DNA from: a virus
Strand: one strand, 5' to 3'
IMG/VR virus record: IMGVR_UViG_3300033149_002750
Span: 1-23,031 of that record
Length of the DNA: 23,031 nt
A program made the position numbers and the translations under genes. Position 1 is the stretch's first letter; each line of letters starts with the position of its first letter. Positions 14,823-22,932 of this stretch are shown in pieces. The notes beneath the pieces were generated by a model. That model worked only from the letters and a program-made list of their open reading frames with translations. It did not search any database and was not told where the DNA came from.

Positions 14823-16654
14823 TACGCAATTCCTATTGGTTCTTCAACTTTTATCATAATTGCACCAGTACCCAAAGAGTACCCAACATTAGTTCTGTAT
14901 TCTCCTGTAGTACTCGTAGGGGTTAGTCCCCACGTTCCATCACTTTGTAAAAACAAAGGTTCATTTATTGGGAAAGTAAAAGCGGGATCTTCAATTATCC
15001 CTAATAAAAGTATCCTAAAATCATTCCCCGTACTAGCATCATCAATTGCTACCCCTATTACTTTAGCATCTGTATAGCTAGAAACATTTGCCTTTGTCGC
15101 TGTAGTCATAGAGTCCAGTCTGATTAAATCATAAGCTGAAATATCGGTGGATGCTATTTTTGTTAATGCAAACTTAGAAGGAGAAGGAACTCTAACTTGA
15201 ACGTGTCCGGTATCAGTATATTCTTCACTGAGTGGATCTACATCTGAAAGGAGAACCCAATCTCCCATAGTCGTTTGTACCCAAACCTCTACACCGTCTC
15301 CAATAAAGTTAAAATCTTTTACACACGCGGTTACTTCTACGCCTTCATCCATTACTGGAATACAAGTAGATGTTCCACCTGTAGAAGTTACTGTGGCAGT
15401 TTTAGTTAAATCGTCCCAAGTAACATCAAGTCCAGTATCAAAATCTATCTTCTCTGCTAAACCTACTGTAGTTCCATCATCAAGAACTTCTAGTTCAAAT
15501 TGATCAACAGTTACTGTAGATTTTTTATTAATATCATCCCAAGCAACAGAGATATTATCCCCTTCAAAATTAAGTTGCTCAGATGCTCCAACTAAAACAT
15601 CATCTTTTAATACTTCGAGTGGGTCAGCAGTTCCACCACCGCCTCCTCCTCCACCAGAACTATAAAAGTTTTGTATTATCTTTTCAGCTGAAGGAAGATC
15701 TATTTTATTTGTCTCTATTGCAGTTCCATCACTGAAATAAAAAACTAAACAAAAAGTTTCCCCTACTGTTTCTATTTCTACTGAAACAATTTCAGCAGCA
15801 TCTAGCCCACTGAAACCTTGAGAACCTGGCAGGCCCTGTAGTCCTGCTTTTCCATCAAGACCTGGCAAACCTTGCCTACCCTTGATAGTTTCTTTTTCTT
15901 TAGAAGTTAAGTCCGAGAACTTCAGTTTAAGATTATCTCTTTCATCTGAAATAACTTCTTTTATGTTTTCTTCATTCTCACTAAACTTAAACCCTTTTCC
16001 TCTTTGACCTCTTGGCCCACGTTCTCCTGGAAGTCCCTGAAGGTCTTCTTTGTTTTCTAGGGTTAAGTCTTGGAATTTTAATTTAAGTGAATCTGTTTCT
16101 TCTTCTGTTAAATCTGAAAAGTTTAGCTTTAGGTCTGTCTTTTGATCAGTAAATAGTTGAGCTAAAATATCAACTATCTTTTCTTGTTCTTCACTGAAAG
16201 AAAAACTCTGTCCTGGTTTACCTCTTTGACCTCTAGGTCCGCGTTCACCAGCATCTCCCTGTACACTTAAAGAGTCTTTGTTTTCAAGGATAAGGGACGC
16301 TATATCACCACTGTGCTCTGGAAAAGAAAAGTCCTTGGCCTTCTGGCCCTTAGGCCCCCGTTGTCCTTTTAAAGATACCTTCTCTTCCTGAGAAAGATCT
16401 ATAAACTTTAACTTTAGAGAATCTAACTCTTCCTTGGTTAGATCTTCTAACTTTAATTTTAAACTATCTTTTGACGATTCAAAAACATTATTTAAAATTT
16501 CTTGGATTTTTTCTTTATTATCTTCAAAACTAAAGTCATTTCCTGGTCTACCCTTTAGACCACGCTTACCTCTTTCAGCAGAAGGCTTTTCTATATCAGA
16601 AAATTTATTTTCAATAAGGGCATCTATCAATGCCAATAATGTTGCTTTATCCAT
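14822..16654 (-). CDS. modular collagen-like fibre protein
   Basis: A 610-residue protein. The N-terminal half alternates five short collagen-like blocks (about 29-38, 97-104, 133-148, 207-220, 259-285, e.g. GERGPRGQRG) with spacers that repeat an FSF-type strand, a helix and LKLKF..DLT..E units. Then come a beta segment (288-315), a polyglycine hinge (334-341), two to three beta repeats of about 43 residues (345-382, 388-424 and a partial copy from 432) with WDD..K..TVT, and a C-terminal beta domain (491-610) similar to the next protein downstream. It is most likely a trimeric fibre of the virion. Position next to the portal hints at a head or neck fibre. The ribosome site is weak (TAGG, 3 nt from ATG). 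Confidence 0.8.
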   Translation of the reverse strand: MDKATLLALIDALIENKFSDIEKPSAERGKRGLKGRPGNDFSFEDNKEKIQEILNNVFESSKDSLKLKLEDLTKEELDSLKLKFIDLSQEEKVSLKGQRGPKGQKAKDFSFPEHSGDIASLILENKDSLSVQGDAGERGPRGQRGKPGQSFSFSEEQEKIVDILAQLFTDQKTDLKLNFSDLTEEETDSLKLKFQDLTLENKEDLQGLPGERGPRGQRGKGFKFSENEENIKEVISDERDNLKLKFSDLTSKEKETIKGRQGLPGLDGKAGLQGLPGSQGFSGLDAAEIVSVEIETVGETFCLVFYFSDGTAIETNKIDLPSAEKIIQNFYSSGGGGGGGGTADPLEVLKDDVLVGASEQLNFEGDNISVAWDDINKKSTVTVDQFELEVLDDGTTVGLAEKIDFDTGLDVTWDDLTKTATVTSTGGTSTCIPVMDEGVEVTACVKDFNFIGDGVEVWVQTTMGDWVLLSDVDPLSEEYTDTGHVQVRVPSPSKFALTKIASTDISAYDLIRLDSMTTATKANVSSYTDAKVIGVAIDDASTGNDFRILLLGIIEDPAFTFPINEPLFLQSDGTWGLTPTSTTGEYRTNVGYSLGTGAIMIKVEEPIGIA

Positions 16655-16677
16655 AAACCTACTGCGCTTTTAGCGAG

Positions 16678-17943
16678 TTAGTCTTTAGTTCGCTCTTTTA
16701 AATAGTTTACTACTACGTTATCTACACTTTCAGTATTCTCAGTCTTTTCAGAACCCGTTGATACTTGCTTGTCTACTAACTCGTCTAGCCTATCAACAGG
16801 ACTAAAGTTATTAGTAGCAATATAGTATCTATCTCCATCTTTATATGGCGCAAGTCCTTCTTTCTCTCTCATTTCATTTGGTGTCATAGCTGCATTTTGC
16901 ATCATACGAGAAAAGTATTGTGATCGAGTATCCATGTCTCCACGAAAAACTGCGTATAAATCCATTTCAGTATGTCTTCCACTATGAGAGTTTCCTAATA
17001 ACTTAATATCAGCTTCACTCTCTAGGTTCTTGGCCCATGCATCTAAAGTATCCGTTGCTACTTCTAAATTAGATTGCTCTATATTTTTAAACTTTGCTGT
17101 ATCAGCATCATAAAGCTTAGTTGGTGGTACTCTTAAATATCTAGCGATTTCTAAAACAGAAAACTTTCTACTGTCTAGAAACTGAAGGATACTTGGAGAA
17201 TAAGAAATAGGTTTAAAAGCTGCTCCCTCTTCAAGAACTGCTGTTCCTCCTACCTTCCTTCCAGAATGATTCTCCCCCCAAGAGTCCTGTAATCTTTTAG
17301 CTGCATCTGTACTTAGCCTACCAGGAACTTCTAAAACTCCTGAAGGTAAACCACCGTTGCTATAAATACCACTAGCTAGTTTATCAGAACTAATAGCAAT
17401 ACCAAGAACTTCACTTCCATATTCTATTAAACCTTGGCCGGTAATTCCGTCCTTAGTATAGAAGTTCTTTGCGTGAAAGATATCTTTAGGGAATAAAAAA
17501 ACATCGCCTGTACCCTGTAAAGATCCATTAACAATTCTGTAAACCAATCTGCCATCTTCTAGCCTCATTGGTTCAACAGCAGAATTAGGAATAGGATAAA
17601 GCTCAGTAACTCTTCCCGCAGTATCTCTAACTATCTCTGCATATCCGTTGCCCTTTATTATTGCCTCTTGTAACAAGAAACACTTCAACTGGAATGCAGA
17701 CATTTCGTTATTAGGTCTTAAGTTTAATATCTTACTTATTTGGTCTTTTATTATTTTATTATTTTCGTCTTTAACTAACCACGGGAGCTTTGCTATTTGC
17801 GTGGAGACATATATTACTCCAGAATAGAAGGCAGATGCCTTCATAGCAGTGTCCGCAGTTACTACTGCTTTATTACTATATGAAAGAAGCCTAGTTGTTG
17901 TAGGCGAATCCGGTTTATAACTCTTGTTCTTGAACGGCCACAT
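16678..17943 (-). CDS. portal protein (HK97 family)
   Basis: A 421-residue portal of the HK97/phage portal family. The dodecameric ring forms the DNA gateway at one vertex and docks terminase and connector. Recognisable parts: the start MWPFKNK, AMKASAFYSGVIYVSTQIAKLPW (33-55), LLQEAIIKGNGYAEIVRD, GLIEYGSEVLGIA, SNGGLPSGVLEVPG, FSVLEIARYLRVPPTKLYD, and the C-terminal MTPNEMREKEGLAPYKDGD, all classic for the family; length is normal. It lies after protease and capsid genes, whereas HK97 has it before them. AGAGG precedes the ATG, which overlaps the upstream gene by 29 nt. Confidence 0.96.
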   Translation of the reverse strand: MWPFKNKSYKPDSPTTTRLLSYSNKAVVTADTAMKASAFYSGVIYVSTQIAKLPWLVKDENNKIIKDQISKILNLRPNNEMSAFQLKCFLLQEAIIKGNGYAEIVRDTAGRVTELYPIPNSAVEPMRLEDGRLVYRIVNGSLQGTGDVFLFPKDIFHAKNFYTKDGITGQGLIEYGSEVLGIAISSDKLASGIYSNGGLPSGVLEVPGRLSTDAAKRLQDSWGENHSGRKVGGTAVLEEGAAFKPISYSPSILQFLDSRKFSVLEIARYLRVPPTKLYDADTAKFKNIEQSNLEVATDTLDAWAKNLESEADIKLLGNSHSGRHTEMDLYAVFRGDMDTRSQYFSRMMQNAAMTPNEMREKEGLAPYKDGDRYYIATNNFSPVDRLDELVDKQVSTGSEKTENTESVDNVVVNYLKERTKD

Positions 17944-18241
17944 CTTTAGCCTCTACTTTCTTTGAAGGTTTTTTCTTAATTACTTTTTTTGGTTTAACTA
18001 CTTCAACTATCTTTTCTTCAACTGCTTTAACAGTTTCTTTTATAACTTTTTTTATTTTCTCAATTGGAAAACGTGGATCGGCCAATACTTCTGCTTCTCC
18101 CGAAACAGGTGTACACCCTCTCTTTAACCACCGTCCAACAAACCCATCTGGGGTGTCTACTAGTTCATAGGCCTTTCCACCTAAGAACGTTATTTTATTA
18201 TACGATTTATTTTCAGGAAAATAGATTGCTACTTTTTTCAT
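17915..18241 (-). CDS. small protein with Lys/Val-rich tail, unknown
   Basis: A 108-residue protein that I do not assign. The first 60 residues look like a small folded domain (KVAIYFPENKSYNKITFLGG, then GFVGRWLKRGCTPV); the rest is a Lys/Val/Glu-rich tail (VVKPKKVIKKKPSKK) that is probably helical or disordered. Small genes of this kind occur near portal and capsid genes in HK97-like phages without a known function. It follows a strong terminator and has GAGG five bases before the ATG; its 3' end overlaps the portal gene by 29 nt. Confidence 0.6.
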   Translation of the reverse strand: MKKVAIYFPENKSYNKITFLGGKAYELVDTPDGFVGRWLKRGCTPVSGEAEVLADPRFPIEKIKKVIKETVKAVEEKIVEVVKPKKVIKKKPSKKVEAKDVAVQEQEL

Positions 18242-18250
18242 CGTTACCTC

Positions 18251-18286
18251 AAAAAATAAGGCCCTCTACGTATTTATAGAGGGCCT
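18251..18286 (-). terminator. rho-independent terminator after the capsid gene pair
   Basis: On the minus strand AGGCCCTCTA pairs with TAGAGGGCCT (10-bp stem, 8-nt loop, 18286-18259), followed by TATTTTTT. It lies 16 nt after the head-associated protein's stop and just before the next gene, whose ribosome site directly follows the T-tract. Incomplete termination here would leave the abundant capsid products at higher level than portal and fibres. Confidence 0.9.
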
Positions 18287-18301
18287 AATATTAGCAAATT
18301 A

Positions 18302-18763
18302 TTAAAGTGCTATTTCATAAGAAGGTTTGTGCTCCATATCGTGTGAAAGATATAAAACATCAATAACCTTAGCAGCAGTCCCAGCAGCTACATCAGCAGA
18401 AATGTGAGTGTATCCACCATTTCTGTCTAACTCTTCAGCTAGGATTTCAAAAACGATAACACCTTTAACAGCATTAACTTCAGTTCCTGCAAAAGTAGTA
18501 ACTTTTGTAAAAACAGTCTCAGCATCTTTTTTAAGAAAGATAGGGCTTACGTGAGTAAACGCTTTACTATCTCCAGCAGCAGCAGCAGTGTGCTCCTGAA
18601 AAGAAACAACAACGTCTTCAGATCCGGCATCACAAGATACTACGATCGCAACTCTCTGCATTGGAGCAAGAGATATTCTTTCACCAGCAAAAGCAGAAGC
18701 ATTGATGTCCTTTGGTACACCAGCTTGCTTGATTCCTGTACATTCAGCAAATAAACATTCCAT
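18302..18763 (-). CDS. probable head-associated (decoration-like) protein
   Basis: A 153-residue, Ala/Val-rich protein with predicted strands (SLAPMQRVAIVVSCDAGSED, VVVSFQEHTAAAAGDSKAF), directly after the major capsid gene and ahead of a strong terminator. Small beta-sandwich proteins in this position often decorate the capsid or stabilise the shell; position and the shared terminator suggest a high-copy virion component. I cannot name the family with certainty. ATG 18763 has AAGGAG upstream. Confidence 0.6.
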   Translation of the reverse strand: MECLFAECTGIKQAGVPKDINASAFAGERISLAPMQRVAIVVSCDAGSEDVVVSFQEHTAAAAGDSKAFTHVSPIFLKKDAETVFTKVTTFAGTEVNAVKGVIVFEILAEELDRNGGYTHISADVAAGTAAKVIDVLYLSHDMEHKPSYEIAL

Positions 18764-18783
18764 TATATTCTCCTTATAATGTA

Positions 18784-18805
18784 TGGGGCAGCGTTAGCTA
18801 CCCCA
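18784..18805. other. hairpin between capsid and head-associated genes
   Basis: TGGGG and CCCCA arms, with a second AGC/GCT stem and a GTTA loop, form an interrupted hairpin 15 nt after the capsid stop. There is no T-tract on the minus strand, so I do not call it a terminator; RNA processing or mRNA protection is possible. Confidence 0.5.
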
Positions 18806-18820
18806 ATAAACTTAATCTAA

Positions 18821-20065
18821 TTATCTAGCTTCTAAAGTAATAATACCACTCATTTCATAAGCACCATACTGTGTAGTAACTGGTGTCTTGAAAGGGACAG
18901 AACCATTCATTCTTAAAGTAAACTTAAAAGCAGTAATGTCTCTATCAAAATATAAGTGAGTAGACATTGTGTTCTTAATCCCACTTACCTTTAAAATAGA
19001 ATAAAAATAAGAAAGATCAGCAAAAACAATATCACCTTCGTCACCTAGTGCTGGCATACTTCCCAACATTGGGATTACAGGTCTACCAAGTAACACTCCG
19101 TAAGGAGTTTGATTCATTTGAGAACCTGGAGCTAGATAGATATAGTTTCCGTTTGCGTCTTTTAAAAGTCTTAACTCTTCTTCAATACCAGCATTAATAT
19201 ACCAAGCGCTTTTTACTCTTGATTTTGGAAGCATTCTTGAATACATTTTAATCACGTTAGCAGCTAAAATTGTATCAGCAGATTGAGCATTTTCTTTAGC
19301 AACAACTACTCTAAAACCTGAGCTTAAAATACCTGTTGGCTTCATAACACCGTCACCAGCAATAATTGCCTCATTAACTTTTTGAAGAATAGCTTCTGGA
19401 GCATTTGTCTTAATATGACTTTCCATAGCAGCTGCATCTTCAAGTAGCTCTTCAGATGCTTTAACAAGAGCACCGACTTTTGCTAGTCTTTCAGACCACT
19501 GAGCAAACTTTGGTTTAGATTCTGTATACTGCTCACCTTCACCAATCCAGTAACCAACAACTCCACCATTCCATGGGTTGTTCTCATCAATTGGAAGAGT
19601 TAAAGAGTTACCATTTAATCTATATTGTTTTGTTTTAGCTAGAAGAGACTCATCCCCTTCCATCTTTTTTTGAATTTCACTCATAAATTCTTCAGGAACT
19701 AAAAATCCACCGTCTTCTCCATACTTCTCATATGCAGTGTTAGTAAATCTCTCGTCAATATTTCCATGAGCAGCTTTTTTAACTGACATGAAAAATTCAC
19801 CAGCGCTTTTAAATCCGTTTGCCTTTGGAGCTTTAACTTCAATTCTAGCAACTGTTTTAGAAACTTTTGGTTCTGACTTTAAAATGTCTGCTTTCATTGC
19901 AGCAACTTTCTCACCAGTTTCAATTTTTGCTTTAAGTCCTAAATACTCATCATTAAGAGCATTAACATTAGTAATGTTCTCATCACTATAGTTTTCTACT
20001 TCTCCTAACTCACTAATCAGATTAACAATCTCTGCTAATCGCTTTCTCATTTCTTCAAGATTCAT
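18821..20065 (-). CDS. major capsid protein (HK97 fold)
   Basis: A 414-residue capsid protein of the HK97 family. The N-terminal region (1-about 100) is charged and helical, like the HK97 delta (scaffolding) domain; the mature fold starts near GEDGGFLVPEEF (117-127), a typical capsid entry motif. Further family signs are SLTLPIDENNPW, AKVGALVKASEELLEDAA, VNEAIIAGDGVMKPTGIL and the ending beta-rich half. The ClpP-like protease just upstream probably removes the N-terminal part during maturation. Whether HK97-type covalent crosslinks form cannot be judged. ATG 20065 has AAGGAG upstream. Confidence 0.95.
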   Translation of the reverse strand: MNLEEMRKRLAEIVNLISELGEVENYSDENITNVNALNDEYLGLKAKIETGEKVAAMKADILKSEPKVSKTVARIEVKAPKANGFKSAGEFFMSVKKAAHGNIDERFTNTAYEKYGEDGGFLVPEEFMSEIQKKMEGDESLLAKTKQYRLNGNSLTLPIDENNPWNGGVVGYWIGEGEQYTESKPKFAQWSERLAKVGALVKASEELLEDAAAMESHIKTNAPEAILQKVNEAIIAGDGVMKPTGILSSGFRVVVAKENAQSADTILAANVIKMYSRMLPKSRVKSAWYINAGIEEELRLLKDANGNYIYLAPGSQMNQTPYGVLLGRPVIPMLGSMPALGDEGDIVFADLSYFYSILKVSGIKNTMSTHLYFDRDITAFKFTLRMNGSVPFKTPVTTQYGAYEMSGIITLEAR

Positions 20066-20117
20066 CGTTATCTCCTTAAATCATCTTGTTTATATTAAAA
20101 ACAGAGGCCGCTGCGCT

Positions 20118-20837
20118 TTAGCGAGCTAAGAAATCCTCAACATCTTTTTTTAAATTTTTAAGTTGTGCTTTTACCGCTTCATCCTTGGTAGTAATAGCGG
20201 GTTTGTGTGCTAACCATTTTGCATTCTCCATCAATGAAGCTGCTAGTTGGAGTCCTTCAGACTTACCAACAATTTTATCTACTAGTCCAAAAGCTAATGC
20301 CTCTTCTGAAGTTAACCAAGTTCCGTCACCTGAAAGTATTTTAGTTACATCAAGGTAAGTGGCTTTAGTTCTCTTCATGTAAAGGCCTATCATTTGGTCT
20401 TCAATCTTATCTAAAATCTCAATTAGCTTTTCTAATTCATTTGTGTTTCCAAAAGCACCCGCCATTGGTTTATGTACCATCATCATTGCGCCTTCTCCAA
20501 TAACTATCTCGTCACCAGCTAGTGCGATGATAGAAGCTATTGATGCTGCAATGCCGTCTATGTGCGTAATTACTTTTGCTTTATGTTGTTTCAGTCTCTC
20601 ATAAATAGTTATGCCGTCAAAAACATCTCCACCTGGAGAATTAATTCTTAAATTAATTGCTTTGATTGATTTAGGTAAAGCAGAAAGCTCTTTAGAAAAG
20701 CTCTTGGCCGTTATGGCATCTTCATCCCAAAAATCTGCTCCAATAGTTCCGTATATAATAATTTCAGCTTCTGTCTCTGTGGCATTTTTAATAGACCACT
20801 TAGGCTTACTGTTTTTAAAACTTATTAAATCACCCAT
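20118..20837 (-). CDS. ClpP-like prohead (capsid maturation) protease
   Basis: A 239-residue serine peptidase of the ClpP/S14 superfamily, without ATPase partner genes nearby. Ser99 lies in GIAAS (95-99) and His122 in MVHKPMAG, preceded by RINSPGGDVFDGI (64-76). These are the ClpP landmarks; an Asp later in the chain completes the triad in relatives. In HK97-like phages the enzyme cuts scaffold and capsid delta domains during head maturation, and the gene lies directly before the major capsid gene, as here. GAGGAG is close before the ATG. The C-terminal helix with KKDVEDFL is typical of phage family members. Confidence 0.93.
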   Translation of the reverse strand: MGDLISFKNSKPKWSIKNATETEAEIIIYGTIGADFWDEDAITAKSFSKELSALPKSIKAINLRINSPGGDVFDGITIYERLKQHKAKVITHIDGIAASIASIIALAGDEIVIGEGAMMMVHKPMAGAFGNTNELEKLIEILDKIEDQMIGLYMKRTKATYLDVTKILSGDGTWLTSEEALAFGLVDKIVGKSEGLQLAASLMENAKWLAHKPAITTKDEAVKAQLKNLKKDVEDFLAR

Positions 20838-20857
20838 GATTAGATTCTCCTCTACGT

Positions 20858-20887
20858 ATAGTATTGCATATATGGGGGGCGTGTCAA
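20858..20887 (-). promoter_or_regulatory. possible sigma-70-type promoter before the protease gene
   Basis: On the minus strand a perfect TTGACA (20887-20882) is followed after 18 bp by TACTAT (20863-20858), a four-of-six match to the -10 box. It lies in the short gap between the large terminase and protease genes and could give extra transcription of the capsid block. AT-rich DNA makes chance matches common, so this is tentative. Confidence 0.35.
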
Positions 20888-20899
20888 AGATAAATTTTT

Positions 20900-22573
20900 T
20901 TAGAGGATAAGTACACCGCGATCTTCGTAGACGGATTCTTTTTGTTCTTCGTTAATCCAACCCGCTAGAGCGAGTACTGTTGCTACTGCTAAATCGATTT
21001 TAAATTTAGCATGAGACTTTCTAAAATAGATGTTACTGTTGTGGTCTTCTTTTGCCATTACGTTTGAGAAACACCACTTCATAACAGGACTACCATTATG
21101 TCTAACACGGCCTTCCCTAATTAAAGCATCAAGAGCTTTTAGAACTTCAGACACATTCCCCACATTCATCCTAAACTCAGTCATTTCAATTTGGTTTCTG
21201 GCCATGTTCTGTGCGAACTGACTTGCTGCCCAGGGGTCAAAGAAGGCTTCTAGCACGTCATATTGACGGTTTGTCTCTAGAAAATCTTCTTCAATTTGAG
21301 GATAATTTATTGCTTCGCCTTTCGTTGCTGTAATGAAACCTTGATCTACCCATCCTTTATAAGAAGCGTTCATGCTGTTTTCAATTGCAGCTTCTGGAAG
21401 ATAGGTTCTGTCAAAAATATAATAAATATTGTCTCTTTTAAAAATACTAATAATTGCAGTCAAGTCAATTTTGGATGAAAGGTCTATCCCACAATAAGCG
21501 CTTTCACCAACAAACATTTCTACTTTAAGAGAAGTGTCTTCACACTCATCCCATTTTAACATATCGAATAAATTCTCTGAAGCGGTACACCAAACATTAA
21601 AGTGCTTGGTCATAACATTGTTTTTATTTCCAGGTTGTCTTATCGCTTTATCTACCATTCCTCTTATATATTCTCGACTAACTGAAATATCTAAATTAGG
21701 GTTTGCCTTTATCCAGATATCTTCATTTCTAAAATCATCTTCTTTATCAATTGTATAAATTAAACCAAACTGAGACTCATCATCATATTCTTGCTTAAGG
21801 ACTTTCTCCAGATCCGTTTGCAATTCATAGCAGATACCTGTTGTATCAAAACCAGCTGTTGAGATGGCCCATAATATCGGTTGTGTTCTAGAACCAATAG
21901 CAGTTTCCATAACTCCATAAATATTTCTATCTTTAAAACTGTGAACTTCATCAAAAATAGTACAGTGTGGATTTAACCCATCAAGAGAGTTTGAATCACT
22001 CGAAAGAGGTTTATAAACAGAAGCAGTTTTAGCTTGTTCAATATGATGCCTATAGGTTTCAACACCTGTACTTTTAAGAAAAGATTTAGATCTATTAACC
22101 TGTTCTCTAGCAGAATCAAAAACAATTCTTGCTTGATCTTTTTTAGAAGCAATACTAAAAACTTCTGCTCCTTCTTCATCATCAAGCGCCATCATGTATG
22201 GGCCTAGACCGGAAGATACAGCTGTCTTCCCATTCTTCCTTGCGCACAACACAAGAACTTTTGTAAACCTTCTATGTTTTGTATGCTTCCACATAAAACC
22301 AAAAACATTCGCATAAAGAAATAATTGCCATCCCTCAAAATCAATAGGTGTGTTAGCTAAAGGCCCTTTAATATGTGGGAATTTTTGGATAAGTTTTAAG
22401 GCCCTTTCTGCTTTATCTAAATCAAAATAAAATCGTTTATCCTCCAGATCTCTTTCAAACCTTTCACACGCTGCTTTTATCTGCCAACAAGAAATAATTT
22501 TTCCTGAAAGGATATCTTTAGAATACTGAAAGGCATTAAAGCAATTCGGATATTTTTTTAGATTTACATCCAC
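20900..22573 (-). CDS. terminase large subunit
   Basis: A 557-residue packaging motor with both domains. ATPase: adenine-pocket region FEGWQLFLY (79-87), P-loop ARKNGKT (111-117), Walker B with catalytic Glu in IFDEV (206-210), and a coupling motif AISTAGFD. Nuclease: Asp364 in YCGIDLSS, Asp446 in FFDPW and Asp527 in KFKIDLAVA, which would hold the metal ions that cut the concatemer. Layout and length match HK97-like large terminases that pair with P27-type small subunits. The start is GTG at 22573, with AAGGAAG upstream; it overlaps the small-subunit gene by 10 nt, and no in-frame ATG lies nearer. Confidence 0.96.
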   Translation of the reverse strand: MDVNLKKYPNCFNAFQYSKDILSGKIISCWQIKAACERFERDLEDKRFYFDLDKAERALKLIQKFPHIKGPLANTPIDFEGWQLFLYANVFGFMWKHTKHRRFTKVLVLCARKNGKTAVSSGLGPYMMALDDEEGAEVFSIASKKDQARIVFDSAREQVNRSKSFLKSTGVETYRHHIEQAKTASVYKPLSSDSNSLDGLNPHCTIFDEVHSFKDRNIYGVMETAIGSRTQPILWAISTAGFDTTGICYELQTDLEKVLKQEYDDESQFGLIYTIDKEDDFRNEDIWIKANPNLDISVSREYIRGMVDKAIRQPGNKNNVMTKHFNVWCTASENLFDMLKWDECEDTSLKVEMFVGESAYCGIDLSSKIDLTAIISIFKRDNIYYIFDRTYLPEAAIENSMNASYKGWVDQGFITATKGEAINYPQIEEDFLETNRQYDVLEAFFDPWAASQFAQNMARNQIEMTEFRMNVGNVSEVLKALDALIREGRVRHNGSPVMKWCFSNVMAKEDHNSNIYFRKSHAKFKIDLAVATVLALAGWINEEQKESVYEDRGVLIL

Positions 22574-22932
22574 TCATCTTCCTTCTTTTCTGCTAATTCT
22601 TTGTCTGGTGCTAAAACAAGGCCAAGAAGTTTACTATAATTTATAATTGAAGTGGTTAATTTTTGCCGTTCTCCTACAAGAGGATATGGTTTTATTTGCA
22701 GACCATTTCTAGACTCTACGCGGTATGTATAACCATTATCTTCTATCTCTTTTGTATATTCATCAAAAGTTACGTATAAAATACACAAAATTTCTAAGTT
22801 TTTCAGATAACCATCGTTAAAATTCTCCCTTTTCACGACATTTTCTATGTTCAAATACCAGTATTTTTTAAATTTTTTGCCTTTTCTTGGTGGTTTTGGT
22901 GGTTTTTCTTGCATTTTTACTCTTTTTTCCAT
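22564..22932 (-). CDS. terminase small subunit (P27 family)
   Basis: A 122-residue small terminase subunit. The central LEILCILYVTFDEYTKEIED (46-65), the strand LQIKPYPLVGERQKLTTSII (78-97) and the closing KLLGLVLAPDKE fit the P27/Terminase_4 pattern. Such proteins recognise the packaging site and activate the large subunit. The N-terminus is short and basic (EKPPKPPRKGKKFKKYW), likely for DNA contact. ATG 22932 has no clear ribosome site; an ATG six codons in (22914) has only a weak GAG upstream. A 20-nt segment of the coding start is duplicated just upstream. Confidence 0.85.
   Translation of the reverse strand: MEKRVKMQEKPPKPPRKGKKFKKYWYLNIENVVKRENFNDGYLKNLEILCILYVTFDEYTKEIEDNGYTYRVESRNGLQIKPYPLVGERQKLTTSIINYSKLLGLVLAPDKELAEKKEDEWM

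Noticed and set aside
18784-18805. Terminator directly after the capsid gene
   Set aside because: The stem is interrupted and has no T-tract on the transcribed strand.
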